64,000 nucleotides of DNA from Streptomyces vilmorinianum (GTDB taxonomy: Bacteria > Actinomycetota > Actinomycetes > Streptomycetales > Streptomycetaceae), in NCBI RefSeq assembly GCF_005517195.1, contig NZ_CP040244.1, positions 7,024,001 to 7,088,000 on the forward strand, read 5' to 3'. The notes below the pieces were generated by a model. The model did not search any database, was not told the origin of the DNA, and saw only the letters and a list, made by a program, of their open reading frames with translations. Shown here piece by piece: positions 39,716-48,173 of this stretch (the stretch's first letter is position 1; each line of letters opens with the position of its first letter). The translations under genes and the position numbers were made by a program.

Positions 39716-40611
39716 GGGTGGGCCTCCGTCGTGAGGGCAGACACGAGTTCGGCGGCGGTGGGCCGCGTGTCCGGCTCCGGGGCCAGGCAGGCGTTGATCG
39801 CTTCCTCGAAGGCGGGGAACGGCCACGGCCGCGCCTCGGCGAGGCGGAGCGTACGGGCCTGAGCGATCGCGTGGAGTTTGTCGGCACGAGGGGTGTCGTC
39901 CTCGTACCCGACGGGTCGCTGTCCGGTCCAGCACCAGAACAGGGAGGCGCCCAGGCCCCAGATGTCGGCTGGGGGCCGGGCGTGGATGTGGGTGTCGTCT
40001 GCCGTGGACAGGATCGTGTCGGCGATCTCGGGGGCCGTGGTGTGGGTGAGTGCTCCTCGGTAGGGCACCTGCGGGTCGTTGCCGGGGCCGCAGGCAAGGG
40101 CGTAGTCGATGATGTGCACGGTGCCCGCGTCCACGAGGGTGTTGGTGGGCTGTACGTCGGCGTGTGCCCAACCGGCGGCGTGCATGTCGACGAGGCACTG
40201 GGCCCAGGTCCGGGCGACGCCGAGGAGCCACGGACGGACCGAGGGACGGTCTCCCTCCGGGCCACGAGCCAGGGCCAGCGAACGCCACAGGGGTACCCCG
40301 TCGACCCAGCGCACCGCGAGCCACCGGCCGCCCTTCCATGGGCCTGCGTCGATCCGATACGAGCTGTCGATCGCGCCGGCGTTCACGAGGCGGACGAGGT
40401 TGCCGTTCTCCTGCTCCAGCTCGACGGCCTTGTCCCGCGCACGGGCGGCGTCGGGGACGTTGGCCTTGAGCGCCAGATCAAGGCCGTCACCCCTCAGCTT
40501 CCAGGCCCGCGAGCCGCGCCGGTCGCTCAGGAGGCGGGCCGTGAGGGGCACGCCGAACCGCTCGGTGAGGAGGTCGACGGCCTCGTCGGGAGGAGGAGTT
40601 GTTGGGCCCAT
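39712..40611 (-). CDS. Protein-kinase-like protein
   Basis: 299 residues with a minimal eukaryotic-type kinase fold. Lys49 (DLALKAN), the catalytic loop HADVQPTNTLV with Asp152 and Asn157, the metal Asp169 (HIIDYALA, DFG-like), TAPE (APE-like) and PADIWGLGASLFWCWTG are all present, so catalysis is plausible. There is no membrane or sensor domain. It is the fourth gene of the island operon; its start overlaps the preceding coding frame by about 85 nt. Substrates may be the small operon proteins or an aminoglycoside-like molecule. Confidence 0.8.
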   Translation of the reverse strand: MGPTTPPPDEAVDLLTERFGVPLTARLLSDRRGSRAWKLRGDGLDLALKANVPDAARARDKAVELEQENGNLVRLVNAGAIDSSYRIDAGPWKGGRWLAVRWVDGVPLWRSLALARGPEGDRPSVRPWLLGVARTWAQCLVDMHAAGWAHADVQPTNTLVDAGTVHIIDYALACGPGNDPQVPYRGALTHTTAPEIADTILSTADDTHIHARPPADIWGLGASLFWCWTGQRPVGYEDDTPRADKLHAIAQARTLRLAEARPWPFPAFEEAINACLAPEPDTRPTAAELVSALTTEAHP

Positions 40612-41225
40612 GCCCGGACTTCCTTCCAGTCGTAAGGTACGTGCTCGAACACATCGCGACCGTCGTCCTGGGCCACAGCGAGCGCGGCGGCCAAGTCCGG
40701 GGTGGCTTGCAGAAACCGTGGATCGCGTCGGCGGACCGCTGCCCGCACGGCGATGAACGAGAAAGGAGCGGCCGGGATTCGCTCTCCTATCTGGCTGATC
40801 TCCTCATCGCCTTCATAGAACTTGCCGAACATGACACCGACCGGCCCGTACAGGTTCTTGAGCGCCCAATGCGGCCACGTCATCAGTTCGCGATGTCGTG
40901 CCCCGGTAACGTCACCCAGGAGCACGATGTTCTCGCACACGAGGGCGCCGTGGGGGCGGCCGGCAAGGGGTCGTATCCATTCGGCTGCCTGCGTCCCGGC
41001 GTGGAACAGCTCCGCCTCCACCGCCTCGGCGTCGCCGTCCGCCCGGTAGACCGTCCAGCCGGTGAGTTCGCGCTCGACGGACGGGGCAAGGTAGGGGCAG
41101 TGGGCTGCCATCTGCTGGATGTAGTCGGTCACGTCCACGGACTTCGGTTCGCCGGTGCGGGGCTCGACGAGGCGGAGCGCCCCAGCGGTCGGCCGGGACG
41201 CTCCGTCGATACGCATGACGGTCAC
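40527..41225 (-). CDS. Unknown 232-residue protein of the island operon
   Basis: GTG 41225 overlaps the upstream stop by 4 nt. The conserved-looking part runs from SVDVTDYIQQMAAHCPYLAP through LVCENIVLLGDVTGARHREL, WPHWALKNLYGPVGVMFGKF and PFSFIAVRAAVRRRDPRFLQ to YDWKEVRAWAQQL. The last 25 residues are low-complexity and overlap the kinase gene in another frame, so the original stop may have been lost. Similar sequences may fall in a DUF6875-like family, but I am not sure. No catalytic residues are recognised. Confidence 0.6.
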   Translation of the reverse strand: MTVMRIDGASRPTAGALRLVEPRTGEPKSVDVTDYIQQMAAHCPYLAPSVERELTGWTVYRADGDAEAVEAELFHAGTQAAEWIRPLAGRPHGALVCENIVLLGDVTGARHRELMTWPHWALKNLYGPVGVMFGKFYEGDEEISQIGERIPAAPFSFIAVRAAVRRRDPRFLQATPDLAAALAVAQDDGRDVFEHVPYDWKEVRAWAQQLLLPTRPSTSSPSGSACPSRPAS

Positions 41226-41623
41226 GTGGTGCCCGGCACGACGTCGTCTCCGTCCCCGGTGGTGGGGCCGCAGTCCCACTCCGCCACGACCGTTCCGGTC
41301 TCCTTGTAGCGGGCGAACGCGGCCTCGTCGAGGACGCCCTTGTCGTCGGTGAACCAGATCTCAGGCAGCGGCCCGTACGCCTCCTCGTACGCGGCCACCC
41401 AGCCGATCGGACCGGTGCCGCTCATCTCGCGGTGGCCCAGGACGGCCCCGGCGTTGTCGGTGCAGAACGCCGCGTACTCGGGGGAGCCGAGCATCCGGTG
41501 CCACTCGGCATCGACGGCCCGCGAGAACATCTCGGGGGCGTTCTCGCCGTTCTCGAACCGCTGGCCAGCGATGACCAGGAAGCGGCCGAGCTCACGGCGC
41601 TCGGCGGTGATGGTGGTGGTCAT
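41222..41623 (-). CDS. Unknown 133-residue protein of the island operon
   Basis: Soluble, acidic, single domain: ELGRFLVIAGQRFENGENAP, then MFSRAVDAEWHRMLGSPEYA, HREMSGTGPIGWVAAYEEAY and GPLPEIWFTDDKGVLDEAAF, ending TVVAEWDCGPTTGDGDDVVP. The tail after Trp-Asp-Cys is short, Thr/Gly/Asp-rich and could be a modification target. ATG 41623 has a good AGGAGAG-like site. Coupled to the 232-residue gene. I do not recognise the family. Confidence 0.65.
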   Translation of the reverse strand: MTTTITAERRELGRFLVIAGQRFENGENAPEMFSRAVDAEWHRMLGSPEYAAFCTDNAGAVLGHREMSGTGPIGWVAAYEEAYGPLPEIWFTDDKGVLDEAAFARYKETGTVVAEWDCGPTTGDGDDVVPGTT

Positions 41624-41718
41624 GGGGTGGTACTCCTCTCGACGGTGTTTCGAGTGCTGCCTGGTTGATGCATCCGCTCCGGGCCGTTGATCCGGCGTGC
41701 GGGGCGGAAGTCCTCGGG

Positions 41719-42087
41719 TTACGTGACGAGCTGGATGTTGTCGGCCGCCGTGGTCCACTCGACGTTGCTCGTGGCCCTGATGTACGCGACACGAACGACG
41801 CGGCCATTGGTCTTCTCATGGACCACGGCGGTCAGCTCCCCCTCACCCCTGCTCGCGACATCGCGCACCTTCTTGTGCAGCCACGGGTGGACGTCCTCAT
41901 GAAAGAAGGAGCTGGCGCTGCTCTGTTCGGGCTCCTCGGCGTCCTGCTCGCCCTCGCCGATCCGTTCCAGGAACTTCTCGAAGCCGGATTCGGCTCGGGC
42001 CATCAGGGCGGCGCTTGGCGCACCGTACGGCTGCGGCTCGTCGCTGGTGCTGGTGTCCGGCGCACAGCGAGGGAAGAGCGTGGTCAT
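41719..42087 (-). CDS. Unknown 122-residue protein, first gene of the island operon
   Basis: The N-terminus is polar (FPRCAPDTSTSDEPQPYGAP). The middle is acidic (LERIGEGEQDAEEPEQSSAS), and the C-terminal half looks structured (HPWLHKKVRDVASRGEGELT, then VVHEKTNGRVVRVAYIRATS). ATG 42087 follows GAGGAG. It is the first gene after the 236-bp divergent promoter region shared with the XRE-TPR regulator. Ninety-five bp separate it from the 133-residue gene. Confidence 0.6.
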   Translation of the reverse strand: MTTLFPRCAPDTSTSDEPQPYGAPSAALMARAESGFEKFLERIGEGEQDAEEPEQSSASSFFHEDVHPWLHKKVRDVASRGEGELTAVVHEKTNGRVVRVAYIRATSNVEWTTAADNIQLVT

Positions 42088-42247
42088 CGGCTTCTCCTCG
42101 GCGGGGTTGGTGCAGCAGGCCGTAGTGCGACGGACGGGACGCGTTGCGGCCCGCTGCTTCGGGGAGCCACCCGGAGGGGCGTTCAGCATCCGAGTGGCGT
42201 GTGACCAGTCAACCGCCATGTGCGTTTGGACAGATGGGCCAGGAGGC

Positions 42248-42284
42248 ATGGCCATTCCGGTGACATGGCCAGGAAATATGGCCA
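42248..42284. promoter_or_regulatory. Three direct ATGGCCA repeats in the divergent promoter
   Basis: ATGGCCA occurs at 42248, 42265 and 42278, each followed by purine-rich or AG sequence, 40-75 bp upstream of the XRE-TPR gene. Repeats of this kind are candidate binding sites for the regulator, controlling itself and the operon. Confidence 0.45.
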
Positions 42285-42323
42285 GGCTGGTTTCCGGGCG
42301 CCGGGCACGGCCGAGGGGCGGCG

Positions 42324-43601
42324 ATGATGAGTAGGCACGAGGACCGAGTCGAGACCGTCGGCCCACTTCTGCGACGGTTGCGTCGCGCAAGCGGGCGGAC
42401 GCAGGAGGAGCTGGCGGCGCACCTGTCCGCACGGCGGGGTTACCCGCTGGAGCAGGCGATGGTGTCGAGGTGGGAGAACGAGGATCGGCTTCCCGACCCG
42501 GTGTCACGCAAGCTGCTGTCGGCCGAGTTCGGCGTGCCGGAGGAGACGCTGAGACGCGCGGTTGTACTTGCCCGGCGTCTTCGCCGCCAGCGGCACGACG
42601 CCCTCCGGAACGAGCAGGAGTCGGATGTGGACCGCCGCGAATTCATCGCCGCTTCGGCGGGCGTCGGCATCGCCGTCATACAGCCCGCTTCGCTGCTCTC
42701 TTCAGGGCGGAGGCTCGGGTCCGACGTGCCACGGCAGTTGAGCGCGCGCACGGCCCGGCTGCGGCGCCTTGACGACTTCGTCGGTGGCGGCGACACCCTT
42801 CACATGTACGTCGACGAGTTGTCGGTCACGACCAGGCTCGCCGGCGAGGGCGTCTATACCGAGCAGACAGGCAGGGCGCTGCGCGGGATCATCGCCGAGC
42901 AGGCTCAGCTCGCCGGGTGGGCTGCGTACGACGCCGGCCAGTACGAGGAGGCCCGCCGCCACTACATGACCGCGCTGGCGGCCTCCAAGGCAGCGGAGGA
43001 CCCGGCCTTGGAAGGCAACTCCCTCGCGTTCCTTGCCTACCTTGAGTGGACTGTGGGCGGCGGTGCAGGCATTGCGTACGCGACAGCAGGGTTGGAGGTG
43101 ATCGGTCGCGCCGGCTTCGCTCCGGCCGTGCGGGCGCTGCTGGCGGACCGGCTTGCCTGGCAGCACGCCACGTCGGGCCACGAGCGCGAAGCGGACTACG
43201 CGCTCAAGCTCGCGGAGGAAGCGATCAACGAGCACTCCGACCACCCCACGCCGGACTGGGCGTACTGGGTCGACCACGACGAAATCGCGATCATGACGGG
43301 ACGCTGCTGGGCGGAGCTGCACCGGCCGCTCCGGGCCATCCCGGCGCTGGAAGACGCGCTGAGCCGGTACGACGACACTCGGGCCCGGGACAAGGCTCTG
43401 TATTTGTCGTGGCTGGCTTCGGCGTACCTGGACGCGGGAGAGGTCGAACAGGCAGCGGCGATCACCGGTCGGGTTCTGGACCTCTCTCAAGGGCTGGCGT
43501 CGACTCGTCCGGCGGGGCGGGCGCGGCTGATCATGAAGCGGCTGGGGGCCCACAGGACCCTCGCCCCCGTGAGCGCGCTGCTGGAGCGCGCAGAGGTCTA
43601 G
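42324..43601 (+). CDS. XRE regulator with TPR domain
   Basis: 425 residues. N-terminal helix-turn-helix: VGPLLRRLRRASGRTQEELA followed by EQAMVSRWENEDRLPDPVSR. A short hydrophobic link (FIAASAGVGIAVIQPASLL) leads to six or so tetratricopeptide-like helices (LAGWAAYDAGQYEEARRHYM, YALKLAEEAINEHSDHPTPD, LYLSWLASAYLDAGEVEQAA). The layout resembles peptide-sensing regulators of Gram-positives and Streptomyces XRE-TPR regulators. ATG 42324 or 42327 are both possible behind GAGGGGCGG. Its stop overlaps the stop of convergent cutA by two bases. Confidence 0.85.
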   Translation: MMSRHEDRVETVGPLLRRLRRASGRTQEELAAHLSARRGYPLEQAMVSRWENEDRLPDPVSRKLLSAEFGVPEETLRRAVVLARRLRRQRHDALRNEQESDVDRREFIAASAGVGIAVIQPASLLSSGRRLGSDVPRQLSARTARLRRLDDFVGGGDTLHMYVDELSVTTRLAGEGVYTEQTGRALRGIIAEQAQLAGWAAYDAGQYEEARRHYMTALAASKAAEDPALEGNSLAFLAYLEWTVGGGAGIAYATAGLEVIGRAGFAPAVRALLADRLAWQHATSGHEREADYALKLAEEAINEHSDHPTPDWAYWVDHDEIAIMTGRCWAELHRPLRAIPALEDALSRYDDTRARDKALYLSWLASAYLDAGEVEQAAAITGRVLDLSQGLASTRPAGRARLIMKRLGAHRTLAPVSALLERAEV

Positions 43602-43915
43602 CGGGTGGCCCTGGTGACCCACTCCAGGTACTCGGCCCGCCCCGAATCGACTCCCAGGGCGATGACCTCGGGTGAGTCGTAAGGATGCTTGGCCACCAGG
43701 CACTCCTCCAGGGCCGCACGGCGGTCGGCGGTCGTACGGAACGTCACCTGCCACTCCGTGCCCTCACAAACCTCACCGAGATGCCGATACGTCGTCTCAA
43801 TGGGTCCGGTCACCTGGCCTGAAGCCGCCAGATTCGCCTCCACTGCCGAGCGAGAAAGCTTGCGGGCGGCGTCCTGGGAATCCACCGTCGTCATCACGAT
43901 CAAGAAATCGGTCAT
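43598..43915 (-). CDS. cutA: CutA-like divalent cation tolerance protein
   Basis: 105 residues, the normal CutA length. The ferredoxin-like trimeric fold shows LIVMTTVDSQDAARKLSRSA, EANLAASGQVTGPIETTYRH, EWQVTFRTTADRRAALEECL and KHPYDSPEVIAL (the conserved HPYxxPEV motif). CutA proteins form very stable trimers and are linked to copper tolerance, though the molecular role is disputed. ATG 43915 gives the family start. Convergent with the XRE-TPR gene, sharing stop bases; it is the last island gene. Confidence 0.92.
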   Translation of the reverse strand: MTDFLIVMTTVDSQDAARKLSRSAVEANLAASGQVTGPIETTYRHLGEVCEGTEWQVTFRTTADRRAALEECLVAKHPYDSPEVIALGVDSGRAEYLEWVTRATR

Positions 43916-43976
43916 GAGGAAAACGTAACGCCGGATCGCGCCGTGCACCGCCGTCTCCGAAACGACCGAACGACGA

Positions 43977-45020
43977 CTATGCGGGTACTGCGGGCCGATT
44001 CTCCGCGAGGAGCAGGTCCGCGTGGTGGCGGGCCGCGACCAGCGGGTGGGCGCGCAGCTTGCCCTTGAGTTCGTTGCGGCCGTACTCGGCGAACAGCGGG
44101 TTCGCCGGGTCGGCCGTGACCCCGGGCGCCGTGGAGGCGTACGGGAAGGGCAGCGGGGCGATCCGGGCGTCGAGCCGTGGGTTGTAGAAGAACGGGACGG
44201 AGAAGCGTTCCGTCGCTCCGGGCGGGGAGACCACCCGGTGGTTGGTGGCGAGGAGATAGCCGTTGGTCGCCACTTCGAGGAGCTCGCCGAGGTTGACGAC
44301 GAACGCGCCCGGCAGCGGCGGTACGTCGTGGAAGAGGCCGTCCTCGCGCTCGACCTGGAGGCCGCCGACCTGGTCCTGCAGGAGCAGGGTCAGGAAGCCG
44401 TAGTCCTTGTGGGCGCCGACGCCCTGGTCGGCGCCGTCGCCGGCGCTGCCCGGGTAGCGCACCAGTTTGAGGTGCGGGTGGGCCCGGTCGCCGAAGATGT
44501 CGTCGTAGAAGCCGGCGGGCGCGCCGATCGAGGCGAGCAGCTCGTGCAGCAGCCGCTCGGCGACCCCGCTGAGCCGCTCGATCCAGTTCAGGGCGGCCAG
44601 ACGCAGCTCGGGGAGGGCGGCGGGCCACTGGTTGGGGCCCTGGAGCCACCAGTACGGGGCCTCGCCGGGGCCGGGGACGCGCGCGGGGCGCTCGGCGCCG
44701 ATGTCGAGCTGGTCGCGCCAGTCGCGGGAGCCGCCGGTGCGCTCGTCGCCGATGCGGGTGTAGCCACGGAAGTGCGGCGAGTTGATGTTGTCGAGGGCGA
44801 GCCGGTCGGCCTCGGGAAGCGCGAAGAAGGCCCGCATGGCGGAGGTGAGCGCGTCGGTCTCGGCCTGGCTCACTCCGTGCCCGACGAGCTGGAAGAAGCC
44901 GACGTCGTGGGCGGCGCTGTGGAGCTGCGCGTGGAGGAGACGCCGGGCCTGGGGGCCGCGGTCGGCGGCGGAGAGGTCGACGATCGGAAGCTGGGATGCG
45001 TACGAGGAGCTGTGCGTCAT
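43977..45020 (-). CDS. 2OG-Fe(II) oxygenase, isopenicillin N synthase-like, with replaced 3' end
   Basis: 347 residues. The DIOX N-terminal region (LPIVDLSAADRGPQARRLLH, VGFFQLVGHGVS) and the catalytic core with His204 and Asp206 (GAHKDYGFLTLLLQDQVGGL), His261 (TNHRVVSP) and Arg272 (RFSVPFFYNP) are complete, so the enzyme should be active on a small molecule. The last seven codons (NRPAVPA) are island sequence; the original ending EERQLTTAG survives at 37766-37792. The 116-bp repeat covers codons about 302-340. The 235 bp upstream to the TetR gene hold no feature I can support. Confidence 0.92.
   Translation of the reverse strand: MTHSSSYASQLPIVDLSAADRGPQARRLLHAQLHSAAHDVGFFQLVGHGVSQAETDALTSAMRAFFALPEADRLALDNINSPHFRGYTRIGDERTGGSRDWRDQLDIGAERPARVPGPGEAPYWWLQGPNQWPAALPELRLAALNWIERLSGVAERLLHELLASIGAPAGFYDDIFGDRAHPHLKLVRYPGSAGDGADQGVGAHKDYGFLTLLLQDQVGGLQVEREDGLFHDVPPLPGAFVVNLGELLEVATNGYLLATNHRVVSPPGATERFSVPFFYNPRLDARIAPLPFPYASTAPGVTADPANPLFAEYGRNELKGKLRAHPLVAARHHADLLLAENRPAVPA
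44001..44116 (+). repeat. Right copy of the perfect 116-bp direct repeat
   Basis: Identical to 37793-37908 and inside the living oxygenase gene. Together the copies bound a 6.1-kb segment. Confidence 0.97.
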
Positions 45021-45255
45021 GGTGTGCGTCCGCGGGGTGTCCGTACGGGCCCCTGGCCTGCGGGTTCTCCGCGTGTGGCCTGGGGGGGTGGGGTGGGCGT
45101 CTGGGTCAGGGGTGACGCGGACAGCCCATGCTCGCGACGCGGAGGAAGTCCACGTGGCGGCGGCGTACGAGCGAAAGCATGCGACCAGCGTACTGCGGGG
45201 CGCGCGGTACGTATGTGGCGCCGGTCACGCCCCCGGGCAGTGTGGGCGGCGGCGC

Positions 45256-45858
45256 TCAGCCGAGGGCCTCGTCCAGGAGCTTCGACCACTGGGCCACGAC
45301 CCGTTCGCGGCGCGCCGCGTCGTCGGTCAGGAGGGTGGCAAGGCCCAGGCCGCGGGCCATGTCGAGCAGGCCCTGGACCGTCTCCCGTACGCCGGGGACG
45401 GACTCGTCCGCGGCGAGGAGCTCCACCGCGATGCGGTGGGACTCGCGGCCGACGCGGGCCTCCAGTTCGGTGACCCGGGCGTGGAGCTGGGGCTCGTGGG
45501 CCGCGGCCACCCAGAGGTGGAGAGCCGCGCGGAAGAGCGGGCCGGTGAAGAGGTCGACCAGGGCCGCGACGGCCTCGTGGCGGTCGCGGGCCGGGAGGGT
45601 GCGCAGGGCCTGGGAGCGTTCCTCGGCGACGTACTCGACGGCCGCCGTGAACAGGTCCTCCCGGGTCGGGAAGTGGTGCTGGGCGGCTCCGCGCGAGACG
45701 CCGGCGCGCTCGGCCACCGCGGAGACGGTGGAGCCCGCCCAGCCGTGTTCGGCCAGGCAGGCCACCGCCGCCTCCAGGAGCCGCTGCCGGGTGGCGCGGC
45801 TCCTGTCCTGCTTCGGGCCCTGCTTCGGGCCCTGCTTGGGGCCGGTCACAACCGCCAT
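45256..45858 (-). CDS. TetR regulator, last gene of the catabolic operon
   Basis: 200 residues. After a GPKQ-GPKQ-GPKQ repeat the TetR domain follows: TRQRLLEAAVACLAEHGWAG, then STVSAVAERAGVSRGAAQHH. The C-terminal domain is typical of TetR proteins controlling acyl-CoA catabolism. Its start lies inside the end of the enoyl-CoA hydratase gene (13-nt overlap), so it is cotranscribed with the pathway and probably represses it through the palindrome at the operon head. Confidence 0.9.
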   Translation of the reverse strand: MAVVTGPKQGPKQGPKQDRSRATRQRLLEAAVACLAEHGWAGSTVSAVAERAGVSRGAAQHHFPTREDLFTAAVEYVAEERSQALRTLPARDRHEAVAALVDLFTGPLFRAALHLWVAAAHEPQLHARVTELEARVGRESHRIAVELLAADESVPGVRETVQGLLDMARGLGLATLLTDDAARRERVVAQWSKLLDEALG

Positions 45859-46553
45859 TCGGGGTCCCGTCGTTCGAGGAAGGCCGTCATCCCCTCGCGC
45901 GCCTCGGCGGAGGCGAACAGGGAGGCCGACCTCTGCACCAGGTCCTCCGCGTCACACTCGAAGGTCTCCAGGACTTTAGCCGTGAGCAGGCGCTTCGACT
46001 CGGCCAGGCCCTGCGGGGAGGCCCGGCGCAGGCCGTCGAGGATGCCGGGAAGGGCCTCCTCCTCGGCCGTCACCAGGCCCATCCGTACCGCCTCCGCCAC
46101 GCCGAAGCCCTCCCCCGTCAGGTAGTGGCGGGCCGCCGCCCGTGGCTCCAGCCTGGGCAGCAGCGTCAGCGAGATGACGGCGGGCGCGACCCCGATCCGT
46201 ACCTCCGTCAGCGCGAAGTCCGACGCGTCCGAGGCCACCACGATGTCGCACGCCCCCAGCAGCCCGAGGCCGCCCGCCCGCACATGGCCCCGCACGACGC
46301 CCACGACCGGCTTCGGCAGCTCCACGATCCGCCGGAGCAGGTCCACGAAGGCGTACGGGCTCGGCGGCGCCTTCAGGTCGGCGCCCGCGCAGAACGTCGA
46401 GCCGGTGTGCGTGAGGACCACCGCCCGTACCGCCGGGTCCTGCCCGCACTCCGTGAGCGCCTCCGCCAGCTCGGCGACCAGGGCCGCCGAGAGGGCGTTG
46501 CGGGTCTCCGGGGAGTCCAGCGTCAGAGTGGCGATGCCACGGTCCAGCTTCAT
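45846..46553 (-). CDS. Enoyl-CoA hydratase/isomerase
   Basis: 235 residues, slightly short for a crotonase. RGIATLTLDSPETRNALSAA, the oxyanion-forming SGTFCAGADL-type segment (THTGSTFCAGADLKAPP) and HVRAGGLGLLGACDIVVASD give the family; the second catalytic Glu region reads TEVRIGVAPAVISLTLLPRL. It hydrates an unsaturated acyl-CoA in the operon pathway. ATG 46553 overlaps the acyl-CoA ligase stop by 4 nt. Confidence 0.9.
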   Translation of the reverse strand: MKLDRGIATLTLDSPETRNALSAALVAELAEALTECGQDPAVRAVVLTHTGSTFCAGADLKAPPSPYAFVDLLRRIVELPKPVVGVVRGHVRAGGLGLLGACDIVVASDASDFALTEVRIGVAPAVISLTLLPRLEPRAAARHYLTGEGFGVAEAVRMGLVTAEEEALPGILDGLRRASPQGLAESKRLLTAKVLETFECDAEDLVQRSASLFASAEAREGMTAFLERRDPEWRL

Positions 46554-48127
46554 TCGCGATCCCTCAGTTCTCGGCGCAGAATCTTCCCCGACGCTGCCCG
46601 CGGCACCCCGTCGACGAACTCCACCCGCCGGATCTTCTTGTACGGGGAGACCCGTTCGGCCACGTACGCCATGACGTCCTCGCCGCTCAGGTCCGCCGCG
46701 CTCGCCTGCCGGACGACGTACGCCTTCGGTATCTCGTTGCCGGCCTCGTCCGTCACCCCGATCACCGCGGCGTCCGCGATCCCCTCGTGGGTGAGCAGCA
46801 GGGCTTCGAGCTCGGCCGGGGCGACCTGGAAGCCCTTGTACTTGATGAGTTCCTTGACCCGGTCGACGACGAAGAGCCAGCCGCCCTCGTCGACCCGCCC
46901 GATGTCGCCGGTGTGCACCCAGCCGTCGGCGTCGATCATGGCGGCGGTGGCGTCCGGGCGGCCCAGATAGCCCTTCATGACCTGCGGGCCGCGGATGGCG
47001 ACCTCGCCCTCCGCGCCCGGCTCGGCGTCGCGCGCCGGGTCGTCGAGGGACAGGATCCGCATCTCGGTGGACGGGAGCAGCTTGCCGACGGCTCCGGGCG
47101 GCGGGTTGACGGCGTCGAGGGGGACGACGTGCGTGCCCGGGGACAGCTCGGTCATCCCGTACGCCTGGCGGACCGGCGGCAGCTTGAGCCGGGCCGAGCA
47201 CGCCTCGGCGAGGGAGGCGTCGAGCGGGGCGGCGGCGCTGACGATGTACTCCAGGCAGGAGAGGTCGTAGTCGGCGACGGCCGGGTGCTTGGCGAGCGCG
47301 AGGACGATCGGCGGGGCCACGTACAGGCCGTTGATGCGGTGCTTCTCGATCGCCGCGAGGAACTGGTCGAGCTCGAAGCGGGGCAGGACGACGACGGTGG
47401 CGCCCTGGCGGAGGGGCGCGTTCATGAGGGCGGTGAGCCCGTAGATGTGGAAGAAGGGCAGCACGGCGAGGATCCGGTCGCCCGGGCCCATGGGGATGAA
47501 GGGCTCCAGCTGCGCGAGGTTGGTGGCGATCGAGGTGTGGGTGAGCATCACGCCCTTGGGGATGCCCGTGGTGCCGGAGGAGTACGGGAGGGCCGCCACG
47601 TCCTCGTCGGGGTCGAACTCCACGGCCGGTGCGGGGGCGGTGGACGCCAGGAAGGACTGGAGCGAGCGGACGTCCTCCCCCTCGGGGGCCTGGTCGCAGA
47701 GGAATATCTCCTCGATGCCGCCCGCGAGTTCGGCCGCCGCCCGGGCCGCCGGGAGCAGCGGTGAGACGGTGACGATCCAGCGGGCGGCGGAGTCCCGGAG
47801 CTGCTTCGCGAACTCCTCGGGCGTGGCCAGGGGGTGGACGGTGGTGACGGAGGCCCCGGCGCGGGTGGCGGCGTAGAAGGCGATCGGGAACAGCACGGTG
47901 TTGGGGCTGTGCAGGGCGAGCACGTCGCCCTTGCGGACCCCGGCCTCGGCGAGCCCGGCGGCGACGAGCCGGTGGAAGGCGTCGACCTGCGCGTACGTGA
48001 GGGACAGTGCACCGGCCCCGTCGATCAGGGCGGGGGTGTCGCCGTACTCGGCGGCCCGTCCGAGGACCGCGTCGTGGATGGGGAGGGAGACGGTCGGGAC
48101 GGGCTCGTACTCGCTGTGGAACACCAT
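46550..48127 (-). CDS. Acyl-CoA ligase (4-coumarate-CoA ligase type)
   Basis: 525 residues of the ANL superfamily. The AMP/phosphate loop is LPYSSGTTGIPKGVMLTHTS; other motifs are QAYGMTELSPGTH, GWVHTGDIGRVDEGGWLFVV, DRVKELIKYKGFQVAPAELE and the catalytic Lys in PRAASGKILRRELRD. It activates a carboxylic acid to its CoA thioester with ATP, the entry step of the pathway. ATG 48127 lies 46 nt after the acyl-CoA dehydrogenase stop. Confidence 0.93.
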   Translation of the reverse strand: MVFHSEYEPVPTVSLPIHDAVLGRAAEYGDTPALIDGAGALSLTYAQVDAFHRLVAAGLAEAGVRKGDVLALHSPNTVLFPIAFYAATRAGASVTTVHPLATPEEFAKQLRDSAARWIVTVSPLLPAARAAAELAGGIEEIFLCDQAPEGEDVRSLQSFLASTAPAPAVEFDPDEDVAALPYSSGTTGIPKGVMLTHTSIATNLAQLEPFIPMGPGDRILAVLPFFHIYGLTALMNAPLRQGATVVVLPRFELDQFLAAIEKHRINGLYVAPPIVLALAKHPAVADYDLSCLEYIVSAAAPLDASLAEACSARLKLPPVRQAYGMTELSPGTHVVPLDAVNPPPGAVGKLLPSTEMRILSLDDPARDAEPGAEGEVAIRGPQVMKGYLGRPDATAAMIDADGWVHTGDIGRVDEGGWLFVVDRVKELIKYKGFQVAPAELEALLLTHEGIADAAVIGVTDEAGNEIPKAYVVRQASAADLSGEDVMAYVAERVSPYKKIRRVEFVDGVPRAASGKILRRELRDRE

Positions 48128-48173
48128 GCGTGGCCCCCTGGAGAGGTGGAAGGTGGCGCCAGGATCGCGTGTG

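Noticed and set aside
37793..44116. Reading the 116-bp repeats as a transposition target-site duplication
   Set aside because: Known transposons make duplications of a few bases to about a dozen; 116 bp fits recombination or site-specific integration better, though no integrase gene is present to prove the latter.
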